Shown here piece after piece: positions 31,401 through 39,149 of a stretch of 64,000 nucleotides of DNA. Below the pieces are notes generated by a model that saw nothing but the letters and a program-made list of their open reading frames with translations, did not search any database and had not been told where the DNA came from. This DNA comes from Pseudoalteromonas sp. NC201 (GTDB taxonomy: Bacteria; Pseudomonadota; Gammaproteobacteria; Enterobacterales; Alteromonadaceae): NCBI RefSeq assembly GCF_002850255.1, contig NZ_CP022522.1:3822501-3886500 (forward strand), given 5' to 3'. How positions within the stretch are numbered: position 1 is the stretch's first letter; each line of letters opens with the position of its first letter. Both the position numbers and the translations under genes were made by a program.

Positions 31401-31802
31401 CAGCTCCCAAGCTATATGCAGCTTGCTGCGATATCACAGATTGACGCACTTCCAATGACAGTAAATGGCAAACTTGATACCGCTCAGCTCATCATTCCAA
31501 CGCTGCAAGATAGTATTACCTATATCGCGCCAGAAACGGAACTACAACAACAACTCGCCAATGCTTGGCAGCAAGTGCTTGAAGTCTCCGAGATTGGCCT
31601 ACAACACGACTTTTTTGCTTTAGGTGGCTCATCGATACAGGCAGCACAAGTTACCGCTCTGTGTAGTCAAGCACTCGGTAACGAAATTGCCGTCGCGACC
31701 TTACTGACTTACCCACAACTTGACGCATTTGCCACGCAAGTAGAACAACAGCTAAACACGCTCGCCAGCAGCGAAGACTGCGAATTTGAAATGGAGTTAT
31801 AA
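25491..31802 (+). CDS. NRPS 2: third and fourth modules (TubC dock-C-A-T-C-A-T)
   Basis: A 2103-aa elongation NRPS. Residues 1-55 are a TubC_N-type docking domain (helical, ending in LLTALKAHKAELLALLS). Then C3 (HHIVFDAW at 196-203, with Ala for the usual Gly), A3 (YTSGSTGKPKG near 656), T3 (GGHS, Ser1030), C4 (HHIAFDG from 1204), A4 (FTSGTTGEPKG near 1662) and T4 (GGSS, Ser2048). A3 code is about D-A-E-T-I-G-E-V-T-K; Glu at the second specificity position hints at a basic amino acid. A4 is divergent (NEYGLSE, HGHRVEPGEIE) with code near D-A-C-F-Y-G-E-V-T-K, not assigned. No epimerisation domain is seen. The Shine-Dalgarno GGAG lies inside the last codons of NRPS 1. Confidence 0.95.
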   Translation: MELTSLLNDLHAQQLRVWVSEQNTLALGYEGNVAPTLLTALKAHKAELLALLSAHQICSEAAFLSWPLLKPVPLSNAQARLLYVDKRAPKSCAYHIPMLVELNDPAQQQDIISALAQLLVHHPLLTSVIETDAEHFNCRATLQPLVVEYHRATTLAHVQTLVKEHIHTPFDLHTQAPFRVCIIELEQRRFMLFLWHHIVFDAWSMRVMLRDLVSLLRGESIKPLSYFDFAKWQQRQEQSAAHSYWHTQLAGAHATQIAPLFATQTHETESLTHYFALSPQQSQALRALAKSLNTTVYSVLLAHYCYILALHSGETDIVIGAPSDNRDHPQTQEMIGFFVNTLVLRVKLDYRQSFASLVQQVHETVRAAKQYQSYPYDQQVACLSEGKHSPQPSLMFSVQRFASELMDEFALPFSAVDAFTNESLYNPIKCDFRLAFDDSNTNLQGQISLDPNKFDDAFAQQFAHTYQQLLVQQLEHSDVALEQLSTSHPSTKPSATTVKQTSTLSLYQQFLACASAAPDAPALQINDEVITYQTLAARVQHLTVQLQAQLTHEQNPVIALIFERSPEMIVAILATLGAGAGYLPLNPEQGQTRSEFMLQDSSANLLLCHQATLNTAMCFSAITEVQNIDELAQQPAPVFDIDQANSTCHSSLAYIIYTSGSTGKPKGVMVEQRQVQALVQSATAAYDFNSSEKTLSLAPYFFDASVEPLFLTLLNGACWVIMNEASANSPAMISETIVSQRISHLVTVPAFLSAIGTPPRHHALQRVITGGEPCDRNLMEAWTPLLHIEYGPTETTVTATANHQPLQSRYFNNIGAPLPHVDIQIVDANLKALPPFCQGEILIGGASVARGYVNLAEQTASRFINWHGTRMYRTGDQARYLANGEIQFLGRADEQVKIRGYRIELQEIEHLLNLHSQINQACVKVQQNNHLIAYFTGDQTLSHTEIVKWLQPQLPDYMLPNAICWLEQLPVLASGKVDSRSLPSVALVSQTPYRAPRTPLEQQLCALWQTQLEVELVGIDDDFFALGGHSLSAMTLVAKMHSSCNVNISLSQFLQSKTIAQLVSQQASNASEPLPVASTSQSLDEIIVPAQQQAMLTSEQLATQSGAFHIPLQLKCQSGLQQQALQHAIYQLVERHAILRTRYTQQQQGRWAYKDEQGVPTCKTLINTPHSEFIAQTFDLENDAPLRLGLYHQDDEFGVLLVFHHIAFDGWSTQVLLDELNTLLSGHTLAPTSLQFRDYAYWQSTQQYDKAAAFWQQHLIDIDVTPWPTDEPRQALFDHQGEAFPFTLSATLTCELRTLAKSHQVSMYNLLLCAFQLALCAWDSRESIVVGSPTDNRDSAFKDTLGYFVNTLPMPLRVDLNKSFSDYLRQSQTLLLAAKSHQQLPLESIAAQLGLIREVGVSPLFQVFFTFDQFSLPTAQYQHFEVASDTAQQNQYHPAKFDWNLVIKDMPEQLVGQLIVARSRYQSSRCQQFVHFFCRYLENLCQYNEEPLLQCPLVSTEYLQQVISETRLSQPNDAFLVQFAKTVAAYPARTALSFAEQTVSYRELDLFSDHLAAQLIATNDEGSPVALYFDKGIEAPIAMLAALKAGMPFVSLSANHPVARRQEIMAKAQAKLLLSRTPLSWNALPTLTLDVQTLQQSAQLRPFSANNHATDKLAYLIFTSGTTGEPKGAMLSYQGLANLCTEKRNTHKLEGNTQVVTSQYAEYVFDACICEIFPALAAGAKLEIIPEPIRKDPQQLCRYLKAKQVNVAFIPTVFINQFPKWIADINLTVLYAGGSRLDPVSHKLAEYHFNEYGLSETSVTATLSEVYPNTPITIGKPIRNTRCYVLDPFMRILPDGALGELYIAGDCVGLGYWQSPKQTEKHYIDYHLRCENNHFSDEKLYRSGDLVRKNQQGEFEFVARADKQWDLHGHRVEPGEIEYKLKAHPDVDHAVAHLHLSETGKVLLGYVVLNANTECDVNDLRQWLNQQLPSYMQLAAISQIDALPMTVNGKLDTAQLIIPTLQDSITYIAPETELQQQLANAWQQVLEVSEIGLQHDFFALGGSSIQAAQVTALCSQALGNEIAVATLLTYPQLDAFATQVEQQLNTLASSEDCEFEMEL

Positions 31803-31805
31803 CGC

Positions 31806-34800
31806 ATGATCGAATCATTTATTTATGAACTAAAACAAAGTGGGATAAGCGTTTGGCAGCAAGAGAATAAATTAAAAATTGCTAGCAACGTGAATTTACA
31901 AGGCCAAGCCATCGTTGAGCAGCTAAAACAGAATAAGCCACAGTTGTTACGCTACCTCACAAGTCAAGGCATAGATAGCAAAGCTCGTTTTGATGAACTG
32001 TCTATCTTGCCATTGGAAACGCGATGCGCTCCGCTTACGCTTGGGCAGCAACAACTACTGTTTACGCAAGAAGTGAGCAACGCGGCAAGTACTTATCATA
32101 TTCCATGCCTACTCAAAATCGCCAAGCACTGCGATATTGAAAAACTCACAGCAGCAATAGAACAACTGGTGATCCGCCACAGTGCGCTAGATATGGTTGT
32201 GGCCTATGATCACCAAGGAAAGACGATACAGCAGCCTGCCAATGAGGCGTTTATCGTGACGCATCATGAGCTTGGTAATCTAAACTTGCATGAGCAGTGC
32301 GAGCATTTCTTTAACGAGCCCTTTAGCTTACAGCATTCTCGACCATTTCGTGCCTATGTCATCACCTCAAAGGAGCAGCAACATGTGTTTTTTGTCTGGC
32401 ATCATATCGCCTTTGACGGATGGTCTTTGGGACTGTTTTTACAAGAATTGACATCACTCTATGAGGGAGAAAATCGACCTCTGAGTCTACAATTTAGTGA
32501 TTATGCTTATTATATGGCAACACCCAGCCAACGTGAACGACAAGCAACAAGTCAACGTTATTGGCAAACTCAATTGGCTGATTACGAACCATTAAAACTT
32601 GCGCAAACTCAGTCGCGCCCAGCCACCTTTGATCATCGCGGCGCGATACAGAGCATTGTGCTAGATGAAAGTACGACCCTAAAGTTACAACAAACAGCGA
32701 AAACGCACCGCATTAGTATTAATACACTTGGGCTTGCGGCTTGGTATCACACCCTTGCGCTACTCAGTCATCAACGGCAATTTGTTGTTGGTATTCCAAG
32801 CGAGAACCGTCCAACGGCACTGCAGCAAAACATACTTGGATATTTTGTTAACTCATTGCCGATTAAAGCGGATATCGACATGACGATGTTACTTGAGCGC
32901 TGGTTCACTCAAGTTAATCAAGTCGTTAATCAAGCCAAGCAACATCAGGCCTTACCGTTTGAGGCCATTAAGAATAGCTTAGACGTGCCGCTCGACACTA
33001 GCATGCACCCGATATTTCAAACGTTGTTTAGCAGTAGTCAGTTTGCCCCTGAGCAACATCATACCTTATGGCAAAGCGTTGACCTTGATCTTAGCCAGCA
33101 GTGCCAAGCGAAGTTTGATTTAACGTTACACTTGAGCGCAGGGAAGACCACAGAGTTGGGGTTAACTTATGCCACGGCACTTTTTTCCAGTTCATACGCG
33201 CAGCAGATCCTCGAGTTATATCAAACGGTTTTACAGGCATATCTAACAGCTGAAAACGCCCAACAGCCTCTCTATAGCCTACCTTTATTGAGTAACGCGG
33301 CGCAGCAAAAACAATATCAATTAAGTGGAATGCAACACGCCTATCCGAGCGTGGCAAGTATCACCGACCAGTTTGCTGAAGTAGTAGCACGCTATCCAGA
33401 TAAAGCTGCTATCAGTAATCGCCATCAAACCTTGAGCTACCAAGAGCTTGATAACCAAGCCAAGCAACTTGCCAATGCTATCTTGGCAGTCTGCCCTGAA
33501 CCCAAAATCGTCGCACTCTACATGCGAAACGACATTGAGTTTGTGATTGCCATGTTGGCGGTACTAAAAATCGGCGCGGCATACACAACACTATCGCTCA
33601 AAGACCCAGTGGCGCGTCATCAATATCAACTGAGTGATAGTAATGCCGATGTAATTGTCACCTTGCGTGAACATAGCCAATCATTGGCAACACTCAACCA
33701 CAACAATATCGCTGAAGTTTTCTATGATACAAGTCTGGCAAATACTGATATCACGGCGAATTTTGAGCCTATGTACATCGCACCTAGCGAAGTCGCGACG
33801 ATTATTTATACCTCAGGTACAACAGGAAACCCTAAAGGCACATTGCTCTCTCACGCCGCAATTAGCTCTTTGGCACTCGATAATCATAGTTACCAGCATC
33901 AGCCCCAAGATAGCTTTATTCAACTCGCAAACCCAGCTTTTGATGCCACTCTATTTGAGATATGGAGCGCATTACTCAACGGTGCCGAGGTGCACTTAGG
34001 CTATCAGGACAGCCTTAATTCTGCAGCGCAGCTCAGTGCAACATTACAGACGCTGAATATCACTTCGATGTTTCTAACCCGTTCACTGTTCGACACTTTG
34101 TTGCTGCAAGACGAGCATATTTTCGCTTCTCTGACTCATTTACTCGTGGGTGGTGAAGCATTAACAGAGTCGATGGTAAATAAATTGCTGGCGTCCACAT
34201 CTTGTCCAAAACACTTTATCAATGGTTATGGCCCGACTGAGTGCACCACATTTACCACAGTGCAAACGATGTCTAAACAGCAGTCTGAGATAGCAATCGG
34301 CAAGCCAATCCCAGGGCGAGCAGTGGCTGTAGTCGGTCGCAATAACGAATTACTGCCACTTGGCTGTCCCGGCGAGTTAGTGGTTTGTGGACATGGCGTG
34401 GCTGCACGTTACCTCAATCACCCAACACTCAACAGCGAAAAGTTTGTATCCCTAAATCTGTTTGGCTCAATGCAAAAGTACTATCGCACGGGCGACTTAG
34501 TATATTGGAATGCACAACAGCAACTGTGTTATATCAACCGTGGCGACCAACAAGTCAAAGTACGAGGCTTTAGAATTGAGTTGGCAGAGATTGAGCATCA
34601 CCTTAATCAGCTGGCGGATATAGATAGCTGTGCGGTTATTGCCAAAAAGCAGCAGGCTCAGACCTTGCTGCATGCATATTTGGTCATCAAACCAGCGGCC
34701 GATCAAGCTGCGGCACTCAGCCACTGTAAAACTCAGCTTACCAAGTTACTTCCTAGTTATATGATGCCACATAGCTTCACTGTCCTTTCGGCGTTACCGT

Positions 34801-35918
34801 TAACGCTCAACGGCAAACTCGACAAAACTAAGTTGCCAGAACCTGAGCTAAAGCAGCATCAACTCGTCGTGCCACAAACCAACACAGAGAAGGAAGTGCA
34901 GGCCATTTGGCAGGATGTTTTAGGCCAGAGTCCACTTTGTTGTGTGACGGCAGTGACTGAGCAAGGTGCCGACTCCATTAGTTTATTAAGCTTTTGTGGT
35001 GCAGCAAGCAAGCGTAATTGGCAGCTAACGCCACAACTTATCCTTGAACATCTATCAGTGCAGCAACTGGCAAGATTTATTGATAATCAGACCCGACTTG
35101 ATTTTGCCACCATGAGTGAAGATCAAGCAATTGACGCTGCGCTTGCCCATGAGCATTTCGCTCCTTCACGTTTTTTTAATGCACCGCAGGGCGAGTTTCT
35201 GCTTCACCTCATGCCCGCAGCAGCAACCGCAGATAGCTTTGCACCTCTGTGTGAAAAACTCGCGCCCGACCTGCGCATTCACGCATTAGAAAATATCAAA
35301 CTGTTCACAGGCAAACACATCAGCTTGCATACTATGGTGCGCTATTATGCTCAGCGTATTACAGAGGTATCGCCAACTGGCCCACTTTACTTGGGTGGCT
35401 TTTGTGAAGGTGCGGCATTGTCACTGGAAGTGGCGCGTTACTTGGCCGAAATGGGTAGAGAAATTGTCCATTGCTTTTTGATTGACCCCGTCTTACCAAG
35501 GCTTACTTCAACAGCGCGTCAGGCCGCTGAAGAAGAGTATATTCGCTCGCAAGACGATGACGCTAAACCCATCGCTCGAGCATTTTTAGACTTTACTCAA
35601 TACTTTCAAAGCGCGACGGCGTTTACCTTCCCTGTGAGCTTCTTTATCGCCGATCATGTCAGTGATGAGGCCATTCCACTTCCGGCACTGAGATTGATCC
35701 ATCAAGTGGAAGACATACCTGCGCTGTATAAACGAACGTTTGCGAGTGACAGAAATGGTTTTGAAAATTTACTTGCCAATGCAGACTATATTGCGCTTGA
35801 AAGTGCACACGATGAAATCATGACCGACGCTAAAGACTTATCCATCATCGCGTCACACATTAATGCGTTAATGCAACAAACGAATAGCGCCGCAACCACT
35901 GTGGAGCAACGCGCATGA
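31806..35918 (+). CDS. NRPS 3: final module with Cys thioesterase (TubC dock-C-A-T-TE)
   Basis: A 1370-aa termination NRPS. Residues 1-52 are a second TubC_N-type docking domain. C5 has HHIAFDG from 199, A5 has YTSGTTGNPKG near 668, and T5 has the slightly unusual QGADSI (Ser1057). A5 gives D-A-F-F-L-G-G-T-F-K, close to valine/isoleucine codes. The C-terminal ~230 residues are an alpha/beta-hydrolase thioesterase whose nucleophile elbow is GGFCEGA: Cys1200 replaces Ser, with Asp1227 (LIDPV) and His1335 (SAHDE) completing the triad. It should release or cyclise the peptide. It overlaps the MFS gene by 4 nt (ATGA). Confidence 0.95.
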   Translation: MIESFIYELKQSGISVWQQENKLKIASNVNLQGQAIVEQLKQNKPQLLRYLTSQGIDSKARFDELSILPLETRCAPLTLGQQQLLFTQEVSNAASTYHIPCLLKIAKHCDIEKLTAAIEQLVIRHSALDMVVAYDHQGKTIQQPANEAFIVTHHELGNLNLHEQCEHFFNEPFSLQHSRPFRAYVITSKEQQHVFFVWHHIAFDGWSLGLFLQELTSLYEGENRPLSLQFSDYAYYMATPSQRERQATSQRYWQTQLADYEPLKLAQTQSRPATFDHRGAIQSIVLDESTTLKLQQTAKTHRISINTLGLAAWYHTLALLSHQRQFVVGIPSENRPTALQQNILGYFVNSLPIKADIDMTMLLERWFTQVNQVVNQAKQHQALPFEAIKNSLDVPLDTSMHPIFQTLFSSSQFAPEQHHTLWQSVDLDLSQQCQAKFDLTLHLSAGKTTELGLTYATALFSSSYAQQILELYQTVLQAYLTAENAQQPLYSLPLLSNAAQQKQYQLSGMQHAYPSVASITDQFAEVVARYPDKAAISNRHQTLSYQELDNQAKQLANAILAVCPEPKIVALYMRNDIEFVIAMLAVLKIGAAYTTLSLKDPVARHQYQLSDSNADVIVTLREHSQSLATLNHNNIAEVFYDTSLANTDITANFEPMYIAPSEVATIIYTSGTTGNPKGTLLSHAAISSLALDNHSYQHQPQDSFIQLANPAFDATLFEIWSALLNGAEVHLGYQDSLNSAAQLSATLQTLNITSMFLTRSLFDTLLLQDEHIFASLTHLLVGGEALTESMVNKLLASTSCPKHFINGYGPTECTTFTTVQTMSKQQSEIAIGKPIPGRAVAVVGRNNELLPLGCPGELVVCGHGVAARYLNHPTLNSEKFVSLNLFGSMQKYYRTGDLVYWNAQQQLCYINRGDQQVKVRGFRIELAEIEHHLNQLADIDSCAVIAKKQQAQTLLHAYLVIKPAADQAAALSHCKTQLTKLLPSYMMPHSFTVLSALPLTLNGKLDKTKLPEPELKQHQLVVPQTNTEKEVQAIWQDVLGQSPLCCVTAVTEQGADSISLLSFCGAASKRNWQLTPQLILEHLSVQQLARFIDNQTRLDFATMSEDQAIDAALAHEHFAPSRFFNAPQGEFLLHLMPAAATADSFAPLCEKLAPDLRIHALENIKLFTGKHISLHTMVRYYAQRITEVSPTGPLYLGGFCEGAALSLEVARYLAEMGREIVHCFLIDPVLPRLTSTARQAAEEEYIRSQDDDAKPIARAFLDFTQYFQSATAFTFPVSFFIADHVSDEAIPLPALRLIHQVEDIPALYKRTFASDRNGFENLLANADYIALESAHDEIMTDAKDLSIIASHINALMQQTNSAATTVEQRA

Positions 35919-37168
35919 CTCGTTCACAATTTGCTACACGATACGGCATCCACCTTGGGTTAACTATGTTTGCCAGTATGCTGGTGCTCCCTATTTTTAC
36001 GCCTTACATGCTGAACTTAGGCCTAGCATTGCAAGATGTGGCCTTAACTATGGTGGTCATGGCTATCACTATCGTGGTGTGCGAAGTACCAAGTGGTATT
36101 GCGGCAGATGCCATTGGTCGCCGCAAAGTCTTTTTAGCTTCTTTAGTGTTTGCCGCTGTATGCAACTTACTTTTATTGTTGAGTGAAGACTTTTGGCACG
36201 TCTGCTTAGCCATGGCATGCTGGGGATTAAGTCAGGCGTCGTTAACTGGCACGCTCAACGCATGGTTTGTTGAAACTTATCAAAAGCTTGAAGGAGATGA
36301 GCCACTGAATAAGGGGTTCGGTAAAGTGTATGGTATTGGCTATCTTATCGGCGCCAGTGCCGCTTTATTTGCCGCCCTCTTTTTGGCGTTTGCGACTAGC
36401 CCAACACAACAGCTCAACCACTTGTATCAAGCCTTAATCTTGGTTTCGATAGCGGTATTGTGTGTGGTATTTGCATGTACTTTTGTCGTGGTGAAAGAGT
36501 CAACGAGACCTCTGCAAGACGTGGTTGAGAAAGGACTGATTAGCCAAGCTAAGGCCATGCTGGCAACTTGTAAGCAAAGTGGTATGCAAAGGCTGCTGTT
36601 GGTGATTGTTTTTGCAATTCCTGTTGCCAGTAGCATAGAGAAGTTTTGGCCTGCTCTAGCAGAGCGCTATAGTAGTGCACCAGTTGACTCTATTGCGTGG
36701 ATATTCCCAGCAATGATGGCAGCTGGGTTTGTATTAAATGGCGTCGCTGCAGCTATCAGCGCTCCGATCTGTTCTCTATTTGGCCAACGCTTAGGGTATG
36801 TCATGGCGTTCGCTCATTTCGCCAAATTAGCCTTTGTGCTGTTACTTGCTTGGGTTACGTCACTACCATTACTGATTGTAGCTCTGCTGTGCTTTTATCT
36901 TTGTATGGGACTAGCGCAACCAGCACAACTGCAACTACAACATCAACTGAGTAGCGATAACGTGCGAGCCAGTGTGGAGTCAATAATGTCACTGACCACT
37001 CGCTTTGGTGGCTTGCTCGGCTCTGCATTAACCGCTTTACTGTTGGGCTACGTCAGCCTGACTATCAGCTGGATAATATTAGGCGCAATTTCACTCGTTG
37101 CTATCATGCTGTGCTGCTCGAGCACAATCAATCAACCGGAAGCTGAGCTCGTTGCTGCGCAGTCGTAA
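35915..37168 (+). CDS. MFS transporter, probable peptide exporter
   Basis: A 417-aa major facilitator with about twelve membrane segments. The MFS loop 2-3 signature is seen as GIAADAIGRRKVF. Its ATG overlaps the NRPS 3 stop codon by 4 nt, so it is the last gene of the NRPS operon and most likely exports the peptide or protects the producer. Substrate is inferred from position only. Confidence 0.85.
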   Translation: MTRSQFATRYGIHLGLTMFASMLVLPIFTPYMLNLGLALQDVALTMVVMAITIVVCEVPSGIAADAIGRRKVFLASLVFAAVCNLLLLLSEDFWHVCLAMACWGLSQASLTGTLNAWFVETYQKLEGDEPLNKGFGKVYGIGYLIGASAALFAALFLAFATSPTQQLNHLYQALILVSIAVLCVVFACTFVVVKESTRPLQDVVEKGLISQAKAMLATCKQSGMQRLLLVIVFAIPVASSIEKFWPALAERYSSAPVDSIAWIFPAMMAAGFVLNGVAAAISAPICSLFGQRLGYVMAFAHFAKLAFVLLLAWVTSLPLLIVALLCFYLCMGLAQPAQLQLQHQLSSDNVRASVESIMSLTTRFGGLLGSALTALLLGYVSLTISWIILGAISLVAIMLCCSSTINQPEAELVAAQS

Positions 37169-37202
37169 CAGACTACGCAGCGATGTACATAAAAGCGAGA
37201 AG

Positions 37203-37865
37203 CTAATCTATCGCAACTTTGCCATGCCAAGGAGTATGGCTTTTCAGCTGCAGCGTAAGTTCATCGCCATGCACTAGGCTCCCTACCCCTTTTGGCGTTC
37301 CTGTTAAGACAATATCTCCTGGCTGAAGCGTAAAGTAACGAGCAATGTCCTTTAGCAACTCAGCGATTGGAAAAATCATTAAGCTAGAGTCGCCATGTTG
37401 TTTAAGCTCTTCATTTTGCCAAAAACGATATTCAATACACTCAGCAAAGGTGTTTTCATCACATGGTACAAAGGGTGTCATTGGGCAACTATTATCATAG
37501 GCCTTTGCCCGCTCCCATGGGTGCCCTTGCGCTTTTAGCTCACTTTGTAAGTCTCGTAATGTCAAATCGAGTGCCAGCCCAATTCCGGCGATATGCTTGA
37601 GAGGCGCTGGGGTTTTTGCATCAATTTTGGTGCCTACCAATAGTGCAAGCTCGGCCTCATAATGATGTTCGCCAAGTGCGGCGTCCAACTTCATTTCATT
37701 ATTAAATGGTACTAAGCTCGTTGCTGGTTTAATAAACAACAGCGGACTGCTTGGAATAGGGTTATCTAGCTCTTTGGCGTGCGCTACGTAGTTTCTACCA
37801 ACACAAACGATTTTCCCCGCTGGTAGACTTATTTTATTGTTTTCATTATCAATATGTTGATACAT
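37203..37865 (-). CDS. Fumarylacetoacetate hydrolase family protein
   Basis: A 220-aa enzyme of the FAH family, similar in length and sequence to E. coli YcgM-type acylpyruvases, which cleave short acylpyruvates. The family core is visible: GKIVCVGRNYVAHAKELD, the metal-binding Glu pair in HHYEAELALLVG, and the C-terminal GDIVLTGTPKGVG. The ATG at 37865 is chosen because AGAGGG lies just upstream and the family N-terminus fits; an in-frame ATG at 37934 would add a tail without family match. It converges on the MFS exporter gene and is probably unrelated to the NRPS operon. Confidence 0.88.
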   Translation of the reverse strand: MYQHIDNENNKISLPAGKIVCVGRNYVAHAKELDNPIPSSPLLFIKPATSLVPFNNEMKLDAALGEHHYEAELALLVGTKIDAKTPAPLKHIAGIGLALDLTLRDLQSELKAQGHPWERAKAYDNSCPMTPFVPCDENTFAECIEYRFWQNEELKQHGDSSLMIFPIAELLKDIARYFTLQPGDIVLTGTPKGVGSLVHGDELTLQLKSHTPWHGKVAID

Positions 37866-37952
37866 TTCACCCTCTCTGTACGGCCACAAGCTCCGGTTAT
37901 GGAGCGTACCATAACCAAAGCGTTGTGCTAGCAAGTTATCATATAAACGGTA

Positions 37953-39149
37953 TTATTCCGGTTTACAGACCCAGCGCACCATATCCTTAATTGAGGGTTC
38001 CTTGCCATACATCACCATGCCCGCTTTAAACAATCGCCCCGCAGCAACACGGATAAGGTAGCAACCAAGTAATGCGCTGACCAACGCGCATAACACTTGC
38101 CAAATGGGTACTTCAATTAACGCCATTTTTACTGGCATCACCACAAATGCGGTAAGCGGGAAAAGACTCAAAATATCCACGGCAAAGCTGCTAGGACTAT
38201 CAACAATCATAAACGCGATAACAATTGGCAATATAGGGATCATCATAAATCCTGTCTTGCCACTATGGTTAGGATCGTCAATAGCTGCGGCTATTGCTGC
38301 CATAAAGGCTGTTGCCATATAAAGACCTACTATCGCAAACAGGGTAAACCAAGGCAACATTGCAAAGTCTATCATCGTAAAGTCCAAGGCTTCGTTTTTT
38401 ACAACGACTTGTATAAAAGCCATCGCCAACAAAAATGAAAATAACGTACTTAACATAGCCTTTAGACAATGGAGCATTTGACCAAATATTTTGCCGTCAA
38501 TCCAAGTTTGCGCATTCATACAAGAATATAATTGCTCGGTAACACGCTGCTGCTTTTCTCCGGTGATAGACACGAAGATCTGTCCAAATGACGTAAAAAT
38601 ACCGATGAGCATCAATAGCATCACGCCAAATGCTGTCATCGAAGACTGGTTGTGTGCCTCCTTAACCGCATCCTTGGTGTATTGATTGGAAACGGTCACA
38701 GGTTGCTGTAACAAGGCGAGCTGAGCGGCAGATAAATTAAAACTCTGTGCGAGTTCGTTGCTGTAAAACTGCTTAAGCGCTACCTCAACTTCATTCTGCC
38801 AAGACATTTTACCTGTGGTAATCAGTTCAAACTGTAACGCCTCACCCGTTTGGGCTTGAAGTATCAAAATACCGTCAATTTCCTCTTGTTCTAACTGAGT
38901 CAGAAGTTCAGCTTTTGAAGCATCAACTCGCTTTAGAAGCAAAGGCTCAGGTAGCTGAGTTAAGTTCATGGCGGATGGTGTTGCGATAACATATTGTTCA
39001 GGTTCAAAAAACGAAGTGCTTTGCCAAAAATAGATAAGCAAACCTATCGCCAGCATAATTGCTTTACCGATCAACTCCTGCTTGAGTTTAAAAAAGTACA
39101 TAAACTCCCATTTGGTCACTTGCAGTATCTGTTGCAGTTTATGAGACAT
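37953..39149 (-). CDS. ABC-2 type permease, NatB-like
   Basis: A 398-aa inner-membrane permease of the ABC-2 export class, with one N-terminal membrane segment, a ~130-residue extracytoplasmic loop, and five to six further segments (from about 170). The layout and the block SITGEKQQRVTEQLYSCM match NatB-like sodium or drug export permeases. The second ATG (39149) has AGGAG at 7 nt; the first (39155) is too close to it. It overlaps the ATPase gene by 11 nt, so the two form a transporter. Confidence 0.83.
   Translation of the reverse strand: MSHKLQQILQVTKWEFMYFFKLKQELIGKAIMLAIGLLIYFWQSTSFFEPEQYVIATPSAMNLTQLPEPLLLKRVDASKAELLTQLEQEEIDGILILQAQTGEALQFELITTGKMSWQNEVEVALKQFYSNELAQSFNLSAAQLALLQQPVTVSNQYTKDAVKEAHNQSSMTAFGVMLLMLIGIFTSFGQIFVSITGEKQQRVTEQLYSCMNAQTWIDGKIFGQMLHCLKAMLSTLFSFLLAMAFIQVVVKNEALDFTMIDFAMLPWFTLFAIVGLYMATAFMAAIAAAIDDPNHSGKTGFMMIPILPIVIAFMIVDSPSSFAVDILSLFPLTAFVVMPVKMALIEVPIWQVLCALVSALLGCYLIRVAAGRLFKAGMVMYGKEPSIKDMVRWVCKPE

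Noticed and set aside
20506-35918. Lipopeptide starter or siderophore NRPS
   Set aside because: No starter C domain, acyl-CoA ligase, salicylate or hydroxamate genes or TonB receptor are present.
20506-35918. Epimerisation or dual C/E domains
   Set aside because: No E domain follows any T domain, and I saw no N-terminal second HHxxxxGD motif in the C domains. A profile search would be needed to be sure.
37203-37865. FAH-family gene as part of the NRPS cluster
   Set aside because: It is on the opposite strand, converges on the exporter gene and resembles a common housekeeping acylpyruvase.
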